Origin: Bretschneidera sinensis
Lineage: Eukaryota > Streptophyta > Magnoliopsida > Brassicales > Akaniaceae
Direction: 5' to 3'
Length of the DNA: 64,000 nt
Assembly: GCA_023935145.1 (NCBI GenBank)
Contig: CM043698.1
Coordinates: 64,998,001-65,062,000, forward strand
Positions 1-11,088 of the stretch are shown here, piece by piece. The notes under the pieces were generated by a model. That model saw nothing but the letters and a program-made list of their open reading frames with translations. It had not been told where the DNA came from and ran no database searches. A program made the translations under genes and the position numbers. The stretch's first letter is position 1. Each line of letters starts with the position of its first letter.

Positions 1-93
1 CACTCTTAACTTGGGATCAGAGGTACGCTTCTTATGGTCACTGCTGGAGAAAGCATTAGCAACACTTTTCTATCCATTCTTATCCTGAAGAAA

Positions 94-357
94 AGCATGT
101 ACTTGGAACCTATGCTGAGTATTCAAGGCTCAAAGAGCATTTCTCCTCTTGTATAGATGCTGTCCTTTTAACCCCAATAGAAATGATAAGTTGTTTTGTG
201 AACGAACCCAGATTAAGAAAACCGTAGCATGTACTTGGAACCTATGCTGAGTATTCAAGGCTCAAAGAGCATTTCTCCTCTTGTATAGATGCTGTCCTTT
301 TAACCCCAATAGAAATGATAAGTTGCTTTGTGAACGAACCCAGATTAAGAAAACCGT
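94..357. repeat. 132-bp tandem duplication, two copies
   Basis: Two adjacent copies, 94-225 and 226-357, are identical except for one T/C difference in the stretch reading ttgttttgtg or ttgctttgtg. The next bases after copy two restart the unit for only six bases. It lies upstream of the last exon of the quinone oxidoreductase gene, apparently in an intron, and no coding exon of that gene is visible in 1-640. Near identity means a recent duplication or an assembly artefact. Confidence 0.9.
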
Positions 358-729
358 AGCATGACTGAGATCATATTGTCTCTTTAGGAACTACCTTCCT
401 ATTATCATCAAATCCCTAATAAAAAATGTATTCTAGGACTTTGCTCCGTTAACTTTTTTACTTCCCCAAGTATCTCTTAGTTGTACATTAATCATGCGTT
501 TTATTTTCAGAATGCAAAAGCTTGTGAATAATTGAGACTACAACCAAATGATGGATCCTTGACTGAAAATGGTACAGTTTTGTTGATAAATAACAGACTG
601 ATATTGTTCTGGCGAAACTCTGAATTTGTGAATAATAAAGATGTGTGCTTATTTCAAGGACACCTACTCTTTTTACCTTGGTTATATTTACGATTTTCCT
701 CCAACTAATTTGCTATGTTTATATTGCAG

Positions 730-982
730 CTGGACAGCAATCACTCAACTAGTCCACCACGGAATGCTTTATGTTCCCATTGGTTACACCTTTGGTGCTG
801 GGATGTTCAGTTTGGACTCCATTAGGGGAGGGTCTCCATATGGTGCGGGAGTTTTTTCCGGTGATGGCACAAGGGAACCAAGTGAAACAGAACTGGCTCT
901 TGCTGAACATCAGGGAAAGTACATGGCCACAATAGTTAAGAGGTTTGCCCGTCGACTTGCACCTGCTGAAAATGTCAACTAG
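730..982 (+). CDS. Terminal exon of WrbA/FQR1-type NAD(P)H:quinone oxidoreductase (partial)
   Basis: The last coding exon follows the acceptor ttatattgcag and ends with TAG at 980-982. It encodes about 83 residues beginning WTAITQLVHHGM, then VPIGYTFGAGMF, GGSPYGAGVF and GDGTRE, and a tail ending PAENVN. These are hallmark segments of the flavodoxin-like WrbA family, in which plant FQR1 proteins carry out two-electron reduction of quinones with NAD(P)H on FMN, at the plasma membrane or in the cytosol. The family length is about 200 residues, so the exon is the C-terminal two fifths. Upstream exons with the FMN phosphate loop must lie before this window, because no earlier coding piece is seen in 1-729. 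An in-frame ATG at 641 is inside the intron and is not the start. The exon is intact, so this is probably a functional gene cut by the window edge. Confidence 0.88.
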
Positions 983-1260
983 GCCAACATTCAACATTCA
1001 GCATTCATGTCCTATGTTCCTTCGTCGGTAACACTGTTTTGTGATAGTCTTCAGGTATCATGTGTCAATAGATTTTGGATTTCTGAGGAGCCTATCCTTA
1101 TCATAGTATCATTTTTTATGCATGTTTCCGATATTAGCTGATTCCGGATCCATATAGCTCCATTGTGAGCAGTCTGGTATTTTCATTTGTATAGGGTTTC
1201 AGATTCTTCAATGTAATTGTATTATTACATTTGTTAATAAAAGTGTGGGTTGTGTTTGAT
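983..1260 (+). other. 3' UTR of the quinone oxidoreductase gene
   Basis: T-rich non-coding sequence follows the stop codon. A canonical AATAAA lies at 1236-1241, just after a TTGTATTATTACATTTG stretch that resembles a plant far-upstream element. The poly(A) site is therefore expected around 1255-1270. The end is inferred, not observed. Confidence 0.55.
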
Positions 1261-1493
1261 TGAAATATCTGTTTTTGTTGGGATTTGATCCACACACTCA
1301 CAGGAAATAAAATCACGCAATCACAAAGAGAAAATTAAATAATCACAACACCGAAATTTACGTTATCCAGTCTCAACAGTCTACGTCTACAGTAACATAC
1401 TTCACTAATAAATCAACCCGTACAACTTTTTGATAATAGAAAAGTTGTAAAAAACTTCTCAACTGTCACTATCCCAAAGCTTCGTTATGATGA

Positions 1494-1691
1494 TTTCTTG
1501 GTTGGCTCGGGTCCAAACCCAATGGTTTAGATCAGCTGAAAACTCTATTGATAATCTTAGGAATTTTATTGGCAATGTTAATTTCTGAGTCTCACATCTA
1601 TATTGACGTTATCAATGAAACTCCTCAAAAGTACTAGTAAAGTTTTCAACTGGTCTAAGCCCAATGGCTTAGACTCGAACCAACAAAGAAA
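1494..1691. repeat. Imperfect inverted repeat, 51-bp arms with about 96-bp loop
   Basis: The arm at 1494-1544 (tttcttggttggctcgggtc and following) is matched in reverse complement by 1641-1691, with about 39 of 51 positions identical by hand count. The arms end in aaaact and agtttt. No ORF or terminal duplication is obvious. It may be a decayed MITE-like or other non-autonomous element remnant. The surrounding 1270-2060 holds no gene that I can see. Confidence 0.6.
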
Positions 1692-2064
1692 TTTTGTTTC
1701 GTTATACCCTCTCAAAATAACTTAACCTTTAGTTATCTTAGTCCTACAAAACTTAAAATAGCTCTCAAATAAAAAACTCATTGACCTTATTTATGATAAA
1801 TTAATACTCTCATCTTAGACTCCTAACAATAAAACTCCTATCTTAAATGAGATTTGAGAAGTATCCTAACAGTTTTTAATGTTCATTTAGTTTATTGCCA
1901 TCAACCAAGATCTTTGAACCCTCAATCAGGATCTTTGAACCCTCAAGCGTTGATAAAAATAAGGTTTTAGAAAGAAAAAAAAAATTAATTTTATGCACTC
2001 ATTTAACCAATTTATCTTCCGTCAATTAACATTGTAAAAAGTATAATGATAAAAATGGTATTAT

Positions 2065-2368
2065 TGTTAGAGCATGCAATGACTCAATCGAATATCAGTT
2101 GAGAGAATCAAGGGAGAAGTTGAAAGAAATCAGATCAGTTTGACAGCTGTGCAGCAAACAATCCACCTCCAGATTTTTCTCATTCAGTTTTTGATTAAAA
2201 CAATATATTAATATTAGCTGTAAATCATCTATTGGTACTCCTTAATTTTCTATAGTTTGTTATATGTAAAACTCTATAAATATGTTGAATGAAAAGCAAA
2301 TGGCAATCAAGCCAACTAGTTCAAACACTTCCAGTCTTTCATATTTTCCTCTGTTTATTTGTCTTACA
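2065..2368 (+). repeat. 5' LTR of copia-1
   Basis: 304 bp, from TGTTAGAGC to GTCTTACA. It is preceded by ATTAT and followed directly by the primer-binding site. A TATA-like ctctataaat at about 2272-2281 could be the promoter core. It has 24 bp more than the 3' LTR around 2252-2276. Confidence 0.93.
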
Positions 2369-2381
2369 TGGTATCAGCTGG
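2369..2381 (+). other. Primer-binding site of copia-1
   Basis: TGGTATCAGCTGG directly abuts the 5' LTR. It matches the usual plant copia site complementary to the 3' end of initiator methionine tRNA (TGGTATCAGAGC), with changes near its end. Confidence 0.85.
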
Positions 2382-2429
2382 TAAAAGGGCACACGCCTGA
2401 TCCTGATACATGCTTCTGCTTTCCAAACA

Positions 2430-3310
2430 ATGGCCTCCAACTCGACTCAACTTCCCAACCTACTGTTCAAGCCAATGGCCAACCAGTTTCCCAAAAATTG
2501 GTCGGCCCTAACTATTTTCCATGGAGTGTCCACTTCACGGTCTTTCTCAGTAGTCATGATCTTGTTGATCTTGTGGATGGAAATGTCTCTCCTCCATCAA
2601 CAACTCTTTCAGATGGGACCACTAACCCAGCTTACACAGTGTGGTTAAAGAAAGACACGTGTTCTAAGTTGGCTATTAGCTTCTATTACAGAGAAGCTAG
2701 TCTCCACTGTTTATGGAATGAAGACCTCAAAACAAGTGTGGCATGCTCTTCACACTCGGTTTTCATCTACTTCTAGGTCTAGAATTGCTTTGTTAAAAAG
2801 ACAACTCAGACCATCACTCAAGGCAATCAGTCTTGTAGTGAATTTATGGAGGAAGCCAAGAATCTGGTTGATCAACTAGCAGCTGTAGGGAAGGCTACAG
2901 ATGATCAAAACCTGATTAGCTTTCTCTTGGGAGGACTTCGGCCAGTTTTTACTCCCTTCATCACCTCATTCAATTTCACATGCCGAGACAAAGATTTATC
3001 CTTCGATGACTTCTAGGCTGAACTCTTAAGCTTTGAGACTCTCATTGATGCACAGAACAACTCAACACCTGATTAACACTATGCATTTGCAGCAAACCAA
3101 AAAGGCAAAACACCATTTATCTCAAGGAAGTTAAAGCAACTAACGACAACTCCAAAGCCACAACTGCCGCAATCATCTTACAATCCAAATAAAGGCAATC
3201 AGTTTCCTCCTACTACTCGAACCAATGACAGGTCAACCTGTCAAATTTGTGGTAAGAGATGACATATTGCCCTTGATTGCTATCATCGTTTTGACTTCTC
3301 TTTTCAGGGA
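2430..3310 (+). pseudogene. Copia-1 gag remnant with zinc knuckle
   Basis: A start at 2430 (MASNSTQLPNLLFKPMANQ) shifts frame after about 20 codons into a segment containing NYFPWSVHF and AYTVWLKKD, typical of copia gag (UBN2 family). Further downstream are NQSCSEFMEEAKNLVDQLAA and LGGLRPVFTPF in a third frame. The CCHC knuckle at about 3235-3280 reads CQICGKR, a stop (TGA), then HIALDC, so it is interrupted. The stop at 3015 replaces a residue in DDF-AELLSFE. Gag would have formed the virus-like particle; here it is dead. Confidence 0.8.
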
Positions 3311-3313
3311 TGA

Positions 3314-4523
3314 TTGCCACCTGCTGACCTTGCTACAATGGTTGCTGAAACCAATAATTCCTATGACCAGAATGTCTGGTATGCAGATAGTGGTGCCAAT
3401 GTTCATATCACCGCCAATGCAGCAAATTTAACGAACCAAGCATCCTACGAGGGTAATGATATTGTCCAAGTTGGCAATGGCTTAGGTTTGATTATCAAAA
3501 ATACTGGGAATTCAACTCTAAACTTTGATCATGCCTCTTTCACACTCAAAAATATTCTTCATTGTCCAAATGCCTTTGCGAATCTTTTATCCATCAATCA
3601 ATTATGCTTAAACAATGATTGTTATTTTGTGCTAACTGGTACTGATTTTTGTGTGAAGGACAACAAGATGGATTGCATCCTGCTTCAAGGTCTGGTTGAA
3701 AATGGACTTTATCCATTTGCTGGACACAAGAGCTCATCAAATAAAATGCGTTGCTTCACTGCAAAACTAGGAATAAAAACATCCTTGGAAAATTGGCATA
3801 ATCGCCTTGGGCATCCTGCCAAATCCACCGTAGATAGCTTGCGCAATTACTTGCCTCTTTCTGAATCCTTAAATAAATTAGATTTCTGCTATTCTTGTCA
3901 ACTAGGAAAAGCTACTAAACTGCTTTTTGTTGATTCTACCCGAAACACTACATAGCCTTTGCAGCTTGTTCACACCGACGTCTGGGTACCTCCAATAATT
4001 TCAATTGGTAGTTGTCGCTACTATGTTATTTTTGTCGATGACTTTAGTCGGTTTACATGGATATATCCCATGCGCTTTAAGTCTGATGTCTTTATTATTT
4101 TTCAGCAATATAAAACTCTTGTGGAAAATTTGTTCTCTTCTAAATTCAACAACTACAATCCGACAATGGAGGAGAATATCTTTCCAGTGATTTCAAATCT
4201 TTTTGACAAAACATGGGATATACCATCGATTAACCTGCCCTTACACTTCTCAGCAAAATGGAATTGCCGAAAGAAAACATCGACACATTCAAGAAACTGG
4301 TTTAACATTATTAACTAAAGCACAACTACTAAATAAATATTGGACTGATGTTTTTCTTACAACAGTTTTTCTCATAAATCGGCTTCCAAAGAAAGTCCTC
4401 CATAATATATCTCCTTATTTCATGCTTCATAAAAGAATGCCATCCTATACTTCACTAAGAAGATTCGGTTGTTCATGTTATCCTTACTTGCGACCATATG
4501 AAAACAACAAGCTATCCTTTTGA
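3314..4523 (+). pseudogene. Copia-1 protease and integrase remnant
   Basis: The protease motif VWYADSGANVHIT carries the catalytic DSG at about 3380-3412. The GAG-pre-integrase zinc finger follows at about 3790-3930: WHNRLGHP, then a CYSC pair. A TAG at 3953-3955 separates it from the integrase core, where HTDVW and FVDDFSRFTW give the first two acidic residues. After a frameshift near 4190-4210, the third appears in QQNGIAERKHRH, followed by NRLPKK and FGCSCYPYLRPY. The domain order supports copia, and the stops and shifts make it non-functional. Confidence 0.88.
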
Positions 4524-4583
4524 AGTAAACAATGTCTCTTTCTCGGGTATACAACTCAACACAAGGGGTATAGATGCTTAGAT

Positions 4584-5960
4584 TTGGACTTCGGAAAAAT
4601 TTATATTTCAAGGCATGTAGTGTTTGATGAGACCTTATTTCCAGCAAAAGATAAATGCTGCATTTCACCAGACCATGAAAGCACGATGTCGACAGGTTTG
4701 TTTCCTATCTCACATTCCATTCCACTCAATTTAATTCCAAGTTCAAATTCACTTGATCCTGCTTATGAAAACAATACATCATCCGAACCACATATTACCT
4801 TAGCCTTGCATAATAATGATTCCTTACCTTTACCCTTGTCTGTGATCCCATCAGAGTCCAATATAGATACAATTTCTTATCAAGAACATACCAATCCCGA
4901 TCCACAAACACCTCATCTCGAACCACCAGAAAGAAATATCATCACTCGGTCCAAAACAGGGAATTCAAAACCAAAAGAATTTCCTGGATTCAAAATGTTT
5001 TATTCCACTCGTCATCCTTTCCGTTGTTTGACTATTATATTAACAGAATCTGAGCCAACTTGCTATACACAAGCAGTAACAAAACTTGAGTGGAGACACG
5101 TTATGGGATGTGAATTTGATGCTTTGATGGAAAATAGGACCTGGTCTCTCTGTCTAAGACTACACGGCAAACATGTAGTGAGGAATAAATGGGTATTCAA
5201 AATTAAAGACACTCGGATGGTAGCATTGAACGCTACAAAGCAAGGCTTGTGGCAAAGGGCTTCGATAAAAAATCTGGAATTGATTACTTTGATACCTTCT
5301 CTCCAGTCGTTAAACCGACTACAGTTAGATTGGTCATATCTATTGCATTTCAATTCCATTGGCCTATATGACAATTAGATGTCTCCAATGCTTTCTTACA
5401 TGGCATACTTGATGAAGAAGTGTATATGGAACAATCTTAAGGATTCATTGATGAGAGTCAATCTGATCTCGTGTGTCGACTTCATAAGTCACTCTACGGT
5501 CTCAAACAAGCTACAAGAGCTTGGTTTCAGAGGTTATCTCAACAATTATTAGAACTTGGCTTTGAGGAATCAAAAGTTGATTATTCATTATTTACACCTT
5601 GCACTAACACATTAAATTTTTTTGTGTTAGTATACGTAGATGACATTATCGTCACTGGTTCAAGCAATTCTGCCATTATTTCTTTTATTGACAGCTTGAA
5701 AGAAAAATTCCATATTAGAGATCTTGGACAGTTAAGTTATTTTCTTGGAGTTGAAGCACAACGTAATAGTGAAGGCCTTCATATGCAGCGAGCAAAATAC
5801 ATCTCAGATCTTCTAGATAGCACCAAAATGCAAGGAACAAAGCCACTCGCATGTCCAACAACTTCGCGAATGAAGTTATCTTCGCATGATGGCACACTTC
5901 TATCGGATCGGATCTTACAAAATACAGGCGTGTAGTGGTAGCATTACAATATTGCACCAT
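4584..5960 (+). pseudogene. Copia-1 reverse transcriptase remnant
   Basis: A linker rich in Ser, Pro and Asn (4584-4960) leads to RT sequence: AVTKLEWRHVMGCEFDALMENRTW, then [10 protein letters not shown], then after shifts QLDVSNAFLHG (around 5372-5405) and SLYGLKQATRAWFQRL. The catalytic box LVYVDDIIVTGSS is intact at about 5627-5660. A TGA falls where the family has Trp just before QLDV, and a TAA interrupts the following segment near 5439. RT would copy the RNA into cDNA. This copy is broken. Confidence 0.9.
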
Positions 5961-6017
5961 TTCACGTCTTGATATTTCATATGCAGTAAATCAGTTATGC
6001 CAATTTATGCATAATCC

Positions 6018-6594
6018 ATGAGATTCTCAATGGATGGCAGTAAAAAGAGTGCTTCGATATTTAAAAGGTACGGTGGACTATGGACTTTTTATGCACCTTC
6101 TACGGTTGACATTCATGTTTTTTGTGACTCGGATTGGGCTGGTAACCCAGATGATAGAAGAAGCACAAGTAGATTCAGTATTTTTCTAGGCACAAATTTA
6201 ATATCATGGTGCGCCAAGAAACAAGGAGTTGTCTCACGTTCAAGCACGGAAGCAGAATACCGAAGCATGGTTTTAGCCATAGCCGAAGCATACTGGATAA
6301 GAATGTTAATAAAGGAGTTTCAATTATATCTTTACTCGTCTCCAATTAGTTGGTGTGACAACATAGGTGCATTGGCATTAGCATCAAATCTTGTCTTTCA
6401 TGCTAGAACCAAACACGTGGAAATTGACTATCATTTCATTAGAGAAAAGGTAGCTAATAAAGATATTTTGGTTAAGTATATCTCAACAAAAGACCAATTA
6501 CCAGATATATTTACTAAAAGACAAACAACAACTCGATTTCAATTTTTGAGATCCAAACTCATGGTTCATCAACTCCCCGTTAGTTTGCGAGGGG
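6018..6594 (+). pseudogene. Copia-1 RNase H remnant and polypurine tract
   Basis: The RNase H domain shows CDSDWAGNPDDRRSTSRF, WCAKKQGVVSRSSTEAEYR, SWCDNIGALALASN and HARTKHVEIDYHFIRE, followed by the typical terminal DQLPDIFTK. The segment upstream (5936-6017) is in another frame, with stop codons. Immediately before the 3' LTR lies the purine run gcgagggg (6587-6594), the polypurine tract. Confidence 0.9.
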
Positions 6595-6874
6595 TGTTAG
6601 AGCATGCAATGACTCAGTCGAATATCAATTGAGAGAATCAAGGGAGAAGTTGAAAGAAATTAGATCAGTTTGACAGTTGTGCAGCAAACAATCTACCTCT
6701 AGATTTTTCTCATTTTGTTTTTGATTAAAACAATAGATTAATGTTAGCTGTAAATCATCTATTTGTACTCCTTAATACTCTATAAATACATTAAATGAAA
6801 AGCAAATGACAATCAAGCCAACCAGTTCAAACACTTCCGGACTTTCCTATTTTCCTCTGTTTATTTGTCTTACA
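6595..6874 (+). repeat. 3' LTR of copia-1
   Basis: 280 bp, TGTTAGAGCATGC to GTCTTACA, followed by the target duplication ATTAT at 6875-6879. It lacks the 24 bp present in the 5' LTR and differs from it at about 20 positions. Confidence 0.93.
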
Positions 6875-7479
6875 ATTATTTTCATTTCTTTCCCATTATC
6901 CCAGCTTACTAAAACAAAGGTAAGAGAATTATTTTCGTTCTTTTCTAGTTTAATAGCATAGGGTTCTAGACTTCTAGTGGTAGAAATATCATTTGCAAAA
7001 GCCAATCTGAAATCCTTCCTGAATACGGATTCTTGCTATAAAGCTATCTGCTTGTGATTGCACGTTCTCAGACACATACCATTATGCTTGCAGGCTGACC
7101 AAAAAAGAGCAGCAGAATTCATCTCAAATCCCAAATAAAAAGACATGCCATGATAAAGTTGTGCAGTTTTCTTTCACCCGATTCAAAATTAAGTCTCAAA
7201 ATAGAGCTAGAAAAAAATTTAAAGCACTCATACTTCTTCAAACTCAGAAGAAATAATTTTGGCTTACAAGTGAATCTTCCACAGCAAAAGATGGTTGAAG
7301 TGCCCTGCAAAATCGTATCAATAGTTTGTTGAAATTTAACCTACAAGATGACCAAAAAGGAAAGAAAAAAGTAAAAGTATATGAAAATATAAGTTGCAGC
7401 ATAAGCATAGTTTTCCTTGGCATCCAAGTTAAAAGGCATGTCTTTTCCCCAGTAAATATAAAAGAAATAAGTACATCAC

Positions 7480-7732
7480 TACGGTCTCAAATCCAGCACC
7501 TCCCAATTGATTCACATCAAAATAAAGAAAATAATGATAATGATGTCCCCAGCCAATATCACAAACATGTCACAAAAGTTACAGCAGCATACAAACACGT
7601 TCCAGTGTGTTTTGGCACAGTTGTGAAGAATTTGCATCCCAACAGCACACCAAGCACAAAAGAAGCCTTGTGAGCAATATACAGCCCTTGAACCTTCAAG
7701 CAAATTCGGTACTTTTGTAACACAAGCAGCAG
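7480..7732 (-). other. 3' UTR region of the UBC12 gene
   Basis: Non-coding sequence directly after the stop codon, read leftward. I found no canonical AATAAA on the minus strand here, so the transcript end is uncertain. Between the copia-1 target site at 6879 and about 7480 nothing else recognisable is present. Confidence 0.4.
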
Positions 7733-8970
7733 CTACATGCACCTAGTGAAGAAGGTTTGCCCGACGTATCCACCGGCCATTGCTCTTCTCACATTGGATT
7801 CAAACACCTTTGGATTATCCCTTAAAACAGCAGCTGCATCATGGTTGAGAGGATCCTCATAATTGGGTTGCTGCATGTACATGTAAGACATGTAAACAAA
7901 CCTGGAACCAAGTTAGAGTAACCACTGATGAGAAGAAAATTCTTACTGTGAAAAGATGAAACAGTCCATAAATTACGGTGTTTATACTGAGAACAGGTTT
8001 CCAATCTTCCCTTAGAATGTTCAGGCAGACATTTCCTTCCAAATCGATATTAGGGTGGTACACCTGCAAAAATAGATGTACAAAGTTACTCCACGCACCA
8101 AAGAACATTATTAAGGAAAAGGGGGAAAAAGAACCATTTTTAGTACTCATTTACCTTTGTCTTGCACTTGACCTTTGGTGCCTCATGGGGGTATACAGGG
8201 GAAACTTGGAAAGAAAACAAAAACGTACCACCTCTGTGACAAAAGAAAAAAAAAAAAACTACGTAAGTCTTCAGAGAATGCACCCACGAAAGACTGACAT
8301 AAGATATGAAAATTCAAACCATGTGAAAGAAACATTATCTTTTTATGGGAACATTAAGCTAATAAAATAGAGTAGTTCACTCCTGTATGCATTCTAAGCA
8401 CCACGAGTTGATGTGGAACTGAACCAGATAGTAGATAGTCCAACCCATACTGCCATACCTTATCAGTGCAAAAGGCCATCATGATTACCCCCCCTCTTTT
8501 GAAGTACAGAATCATATAAAAGTTCAATCATTAAAGTTGCGAACGTTTCATTGTTGGTTCCAAAGAGCCAACCTTCAAAATCAGGCTCTCAAGGAATCAG
8601 ATTTTCACGTTGTTAAGACGAAAAAAGAAGGTGGGGAGCTACATTGTAAATAGGTCTCTTCCTCATGTTAAAAGATTTCCCTTGGACAAAAAGGGCCTTT
8701 ACACTGCAGTTTGACACTTTAACAAAACAAAGAAAGCATAAAGCAGGGCGAGAGATTACTTACAGATAATATCCTTCATCAGGCCGAATGGTAACCTCAA
8801 AGTTCATCAAGTCATCCTTTCCATTTGGAAAGGATATGCTACAAGTTTTTGGTAGATTCAGCTCAGTGATATCTACAACATGAAAAATGTCAAAAATTAA
8901 AACAAACACTCCTATATATAAACTCCCCTGATTAAATTAGGTTAATCAATTATTCTTCTATATGATATGA

Positions 8971-9013
<43 letters not shown>

Positions 9014-9588
9014 TAAATAGATATTGTAATTAGTAACTATTTTCATGAAATAACCCATCATAAGTTTGCCAGATCCGAAGAAACTTATATCACAGTAAAC
9101 AACTAAAACAAGACATGATACTCCTAGCTCTGAAAACATCAACGTTCACAAAGTGGTCAATCATAGAAAAACAGTGATCGTTATTTTTTTATGGTTCCCA
9201 AAAATCACATGAAGCATGCGAAAATAACATATGAAGTCAGTTACAACAACTGAGAGCCATTTGATAAAAGGTAGACAGTGGACACTATACACATGATACA
9301 TAAAATACAAAAAAAATATGTTTAGACCAAAATTTCACCACATAGCATGTCAAATATTGATTTGGGAAGTAATGGTAATTCCACGAAGCTGCTAAACAAG
9401 GAAATCCTATTTTTTGAGATATTGGAGGAAAGACTTGATTTTAAATATAATTGTCATTAGAAGAAATAAAACAGGAAACCTTTATGAAGACGTAATTCTC
9501 CTGCACTCTGCTTCTTGACAGGTGTCTTCCCATTGGCACTTTCTGCAATTTCCCTCTGCTTTTCCTTGACTTTAAATAGCTTAATCAT
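7733..9588 (-). CDS. RCE1: NEDD8-conjugating enzyme E2, UBC12/RCE1 type
   Basis: Five coding exons: 9588-9480, 8872-8764, 8233-8155, 8063-7947 and 7870-7733. All have GT-AG junctions and join without frame breaks to 552 nt, 183 residues, against 184 for Arabidopsis RCE1. The N-terminus [13 protein letters not shown] is the extension that docks on the NEDD8 E1. The UBC fold follows, with HPN (exon 4) and the active-site Cys at residue 112 in [13 protein letters not shown]. The C-terminus is [10 protein letters not shown]. The enzyme receives RUB/NEDD8 from AXR1-ECR1 and passes it to cullins, activating CRL ubiquitin ligases. The ATG lies seven bases after an acceptor, so the first exon is purely 5' UTR. 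All exons are intact and conserved, so the gene is very likely functional. Symbol by similarity. Confidence 0.95.
8974..9014. repeat. (TA)n microsatellite in a UBC12 intron
   Basis: An uninterrupted TA run of about 15 units lies in the intron between coding exons 1 and 2, and grades into tgtatatta. It is probably length-polymorphic. Confidence 0.9.
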
Positions 9589-9595
9589 TTTTTCC

Positions 9596-11007
9596 CTACA
9601 AAGAACATCAGAATCAGGGTATATGGGGTACAAATACTTTTTCTTTCCCATTCTCATATCATAAAAATATATCAAAGAAATGTAGCATAAGGCGCTTAAA
9701 TATACGCACACACTGCAAACACGATAAATGAGTCTCGTGATGTGCACATCTCATGATGCACAGACAAATTAAAATCAAGTCTAAGTATGATGCTTATAGA
9801 CATCCAAGTTCATTGTGAAAAAGGAAGCAACCAAAATGAGGATGCCATTGGTAAAGCATACCAAAATCCACCCAAAGGAAAGGAAGGCAAGGGAAGCTAG
9901 CATGCAGAGTTCTTTTCTCTTTTGTCAAAAGGATTGTAAAGTGGAAAAGCCCCTACATTCACTCGAGAAAAAGCATTGATATAAAATCGATGCCTTTGGG
10001 TATAACCCAACACATCTAAATTTAATAAGAAGTTCAAAACTACATTTCATATGTAAAAGAGCTTGGAAAATTAAATGATCCATATAACAATCCATCTGAA
10101 GTTTCCGCATCACACATCAGCACTTAAGCATGCATGACCCTACTAGAGAGAGATTCATATCAGAGCAATAACTTTCTAATTACATTTGGTACAGAGAAGC
10201 ATGCTCTATTACCAATGAGAAATCAAATTAAGTAAGCTCAAACTAAATAAAATGCATGTCCTCCAAATCATCTTCTTTTTATTTCTATTTACAAGTTACT
10301 TATCCTCCAAATCATCTTCTACCAACCAAACTCTACTCTACTATCAAATAATCACAAAAAAAAAAACACAAAATATACCTATTGAAAGCCAAAAAAATAA
10401 GCATAAAGCTAACTAAAAAGAAATTTTAACTCCATAAATCTGGATTCTTTTTTAACCCATTGACCAATAATATATTGTATCCAATAATCGAAGAAGCTAA
10501 GACTAACTAGTAATCGAAAGCTATCATGATTCAAAATTTCCAATCACACACAACCATGATCTCATAACCTACACAAAGATCTAAAGTGGCAACGATCCCC
10601 ACTGACTCAAGTCTAGCATAAGGAATCACATACCCGTCAAAGATCCAACCTTTTTCCAGCTATCACCCAATGAAAATTCGCACAAAACGAAGTTTTGCAA
10701 GCTTTTTAAGCTCCTAAAACAAAAAAAGAAAGAAGAAAGTTCAACACTTTCAAATAAAGCACCCTAAAATAAGCTCAACAGCTCCCTAACCTATCGTATT
10801 TAACAAATTAATCCCAAATTCTTAAACTAGATGCTATCACGATTTACAAATAGCTCTCTCGATCAACATCCACCAAAGTCCATCAAACAACAAATTAAAA
10901 ACATATTTACACATAAAGCATCAATATATACATCTACTTACATACATATATAGGTTTGTATATTTATGTATATATGAATCTGTATAGCATAAAATCTGGA
11001 TCTTTAC
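9596..11007 (-). other. 5'-UTR intron of the UBC12 gene
   Basis: The donor AACAG|GTAAAG ends the leader exon at 11008, and the acceptor TTTGTAG at 9600-9596 precedes the coding exon. The intron is about 1.4 kb, with no ORF of note. A leader intron in a housekeeping gene is often linked to expression level. The junctions are read from consensus and not from transcripts. Confidence 0.7.
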
Positions 11008-11088
11008 CTGTTTAAGTTGGATAGAGAGAGAGAGAGAGAGAGAGAGAGGTAAGAAGGAATCTGAAAGCGTGTAACAGTGTATATAAAG
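11008..11088 (-). promoter_or_regulatory. UBC12 core promoter and CT-repeat leader
   Basis: On the minus strand a TATA box reads CTTTATATA (11088-11080). About 30 bp downstream the likely start is near 11050, followed by a leader with a pure CT run of about 15 units (GA on the plus strand, 11021-11048). CT-rich leaders are common in strongly expressed plant genes. The transcription start is inferred. Confidence 0.6.

Larger units (their letters stand above)
2065..6874 (+). mobile_element. Complete but decayed Ty1-copia retrotransposon (copia-1)
   Basis: Both LTRs begin TGTTAGAGCATGC and end TTTGTCTTACA. The element is flanked by the 5-bp duplication ATTAT (2060-2064 and 6875-6879). The order is LTR, primer-binding site, gag, protease, integrase, reverse transcriptase, RNase H, polypurine tract, LTR, which is the copia order with integrase before RT. 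Several frameshifts and stop codons break the polyprotein, so this copy cannot be autonomous. The LTRs differ at about 7 percent of positions by eye plus a 24-bp gap, which indicates an old insertion. It lies between the quinone oxidoreductase and UBC12 genes. Confidence 0.95.

Noticed and set aside
641..729. Start of the quinone oxidoreductase at the ATG at 641
   Set aside because: Residues before WTAITQ do not match the family, and an acceptor tattgcag lies at 722-729. The ATG is intronic.
1640..1691. tRNA-like ggttcgagtc (B-box-like) on the minus strand
   Set aside because: It matches part of an internal pol III B box, but no A box or cloverleaf could be found around it.
2282..2430. Copia-1 gag starting at the ATG at 2282
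   Set aside because: That ATG lies within the 5' LTR. The gag-like start is at 2430, after the primer-binding site.
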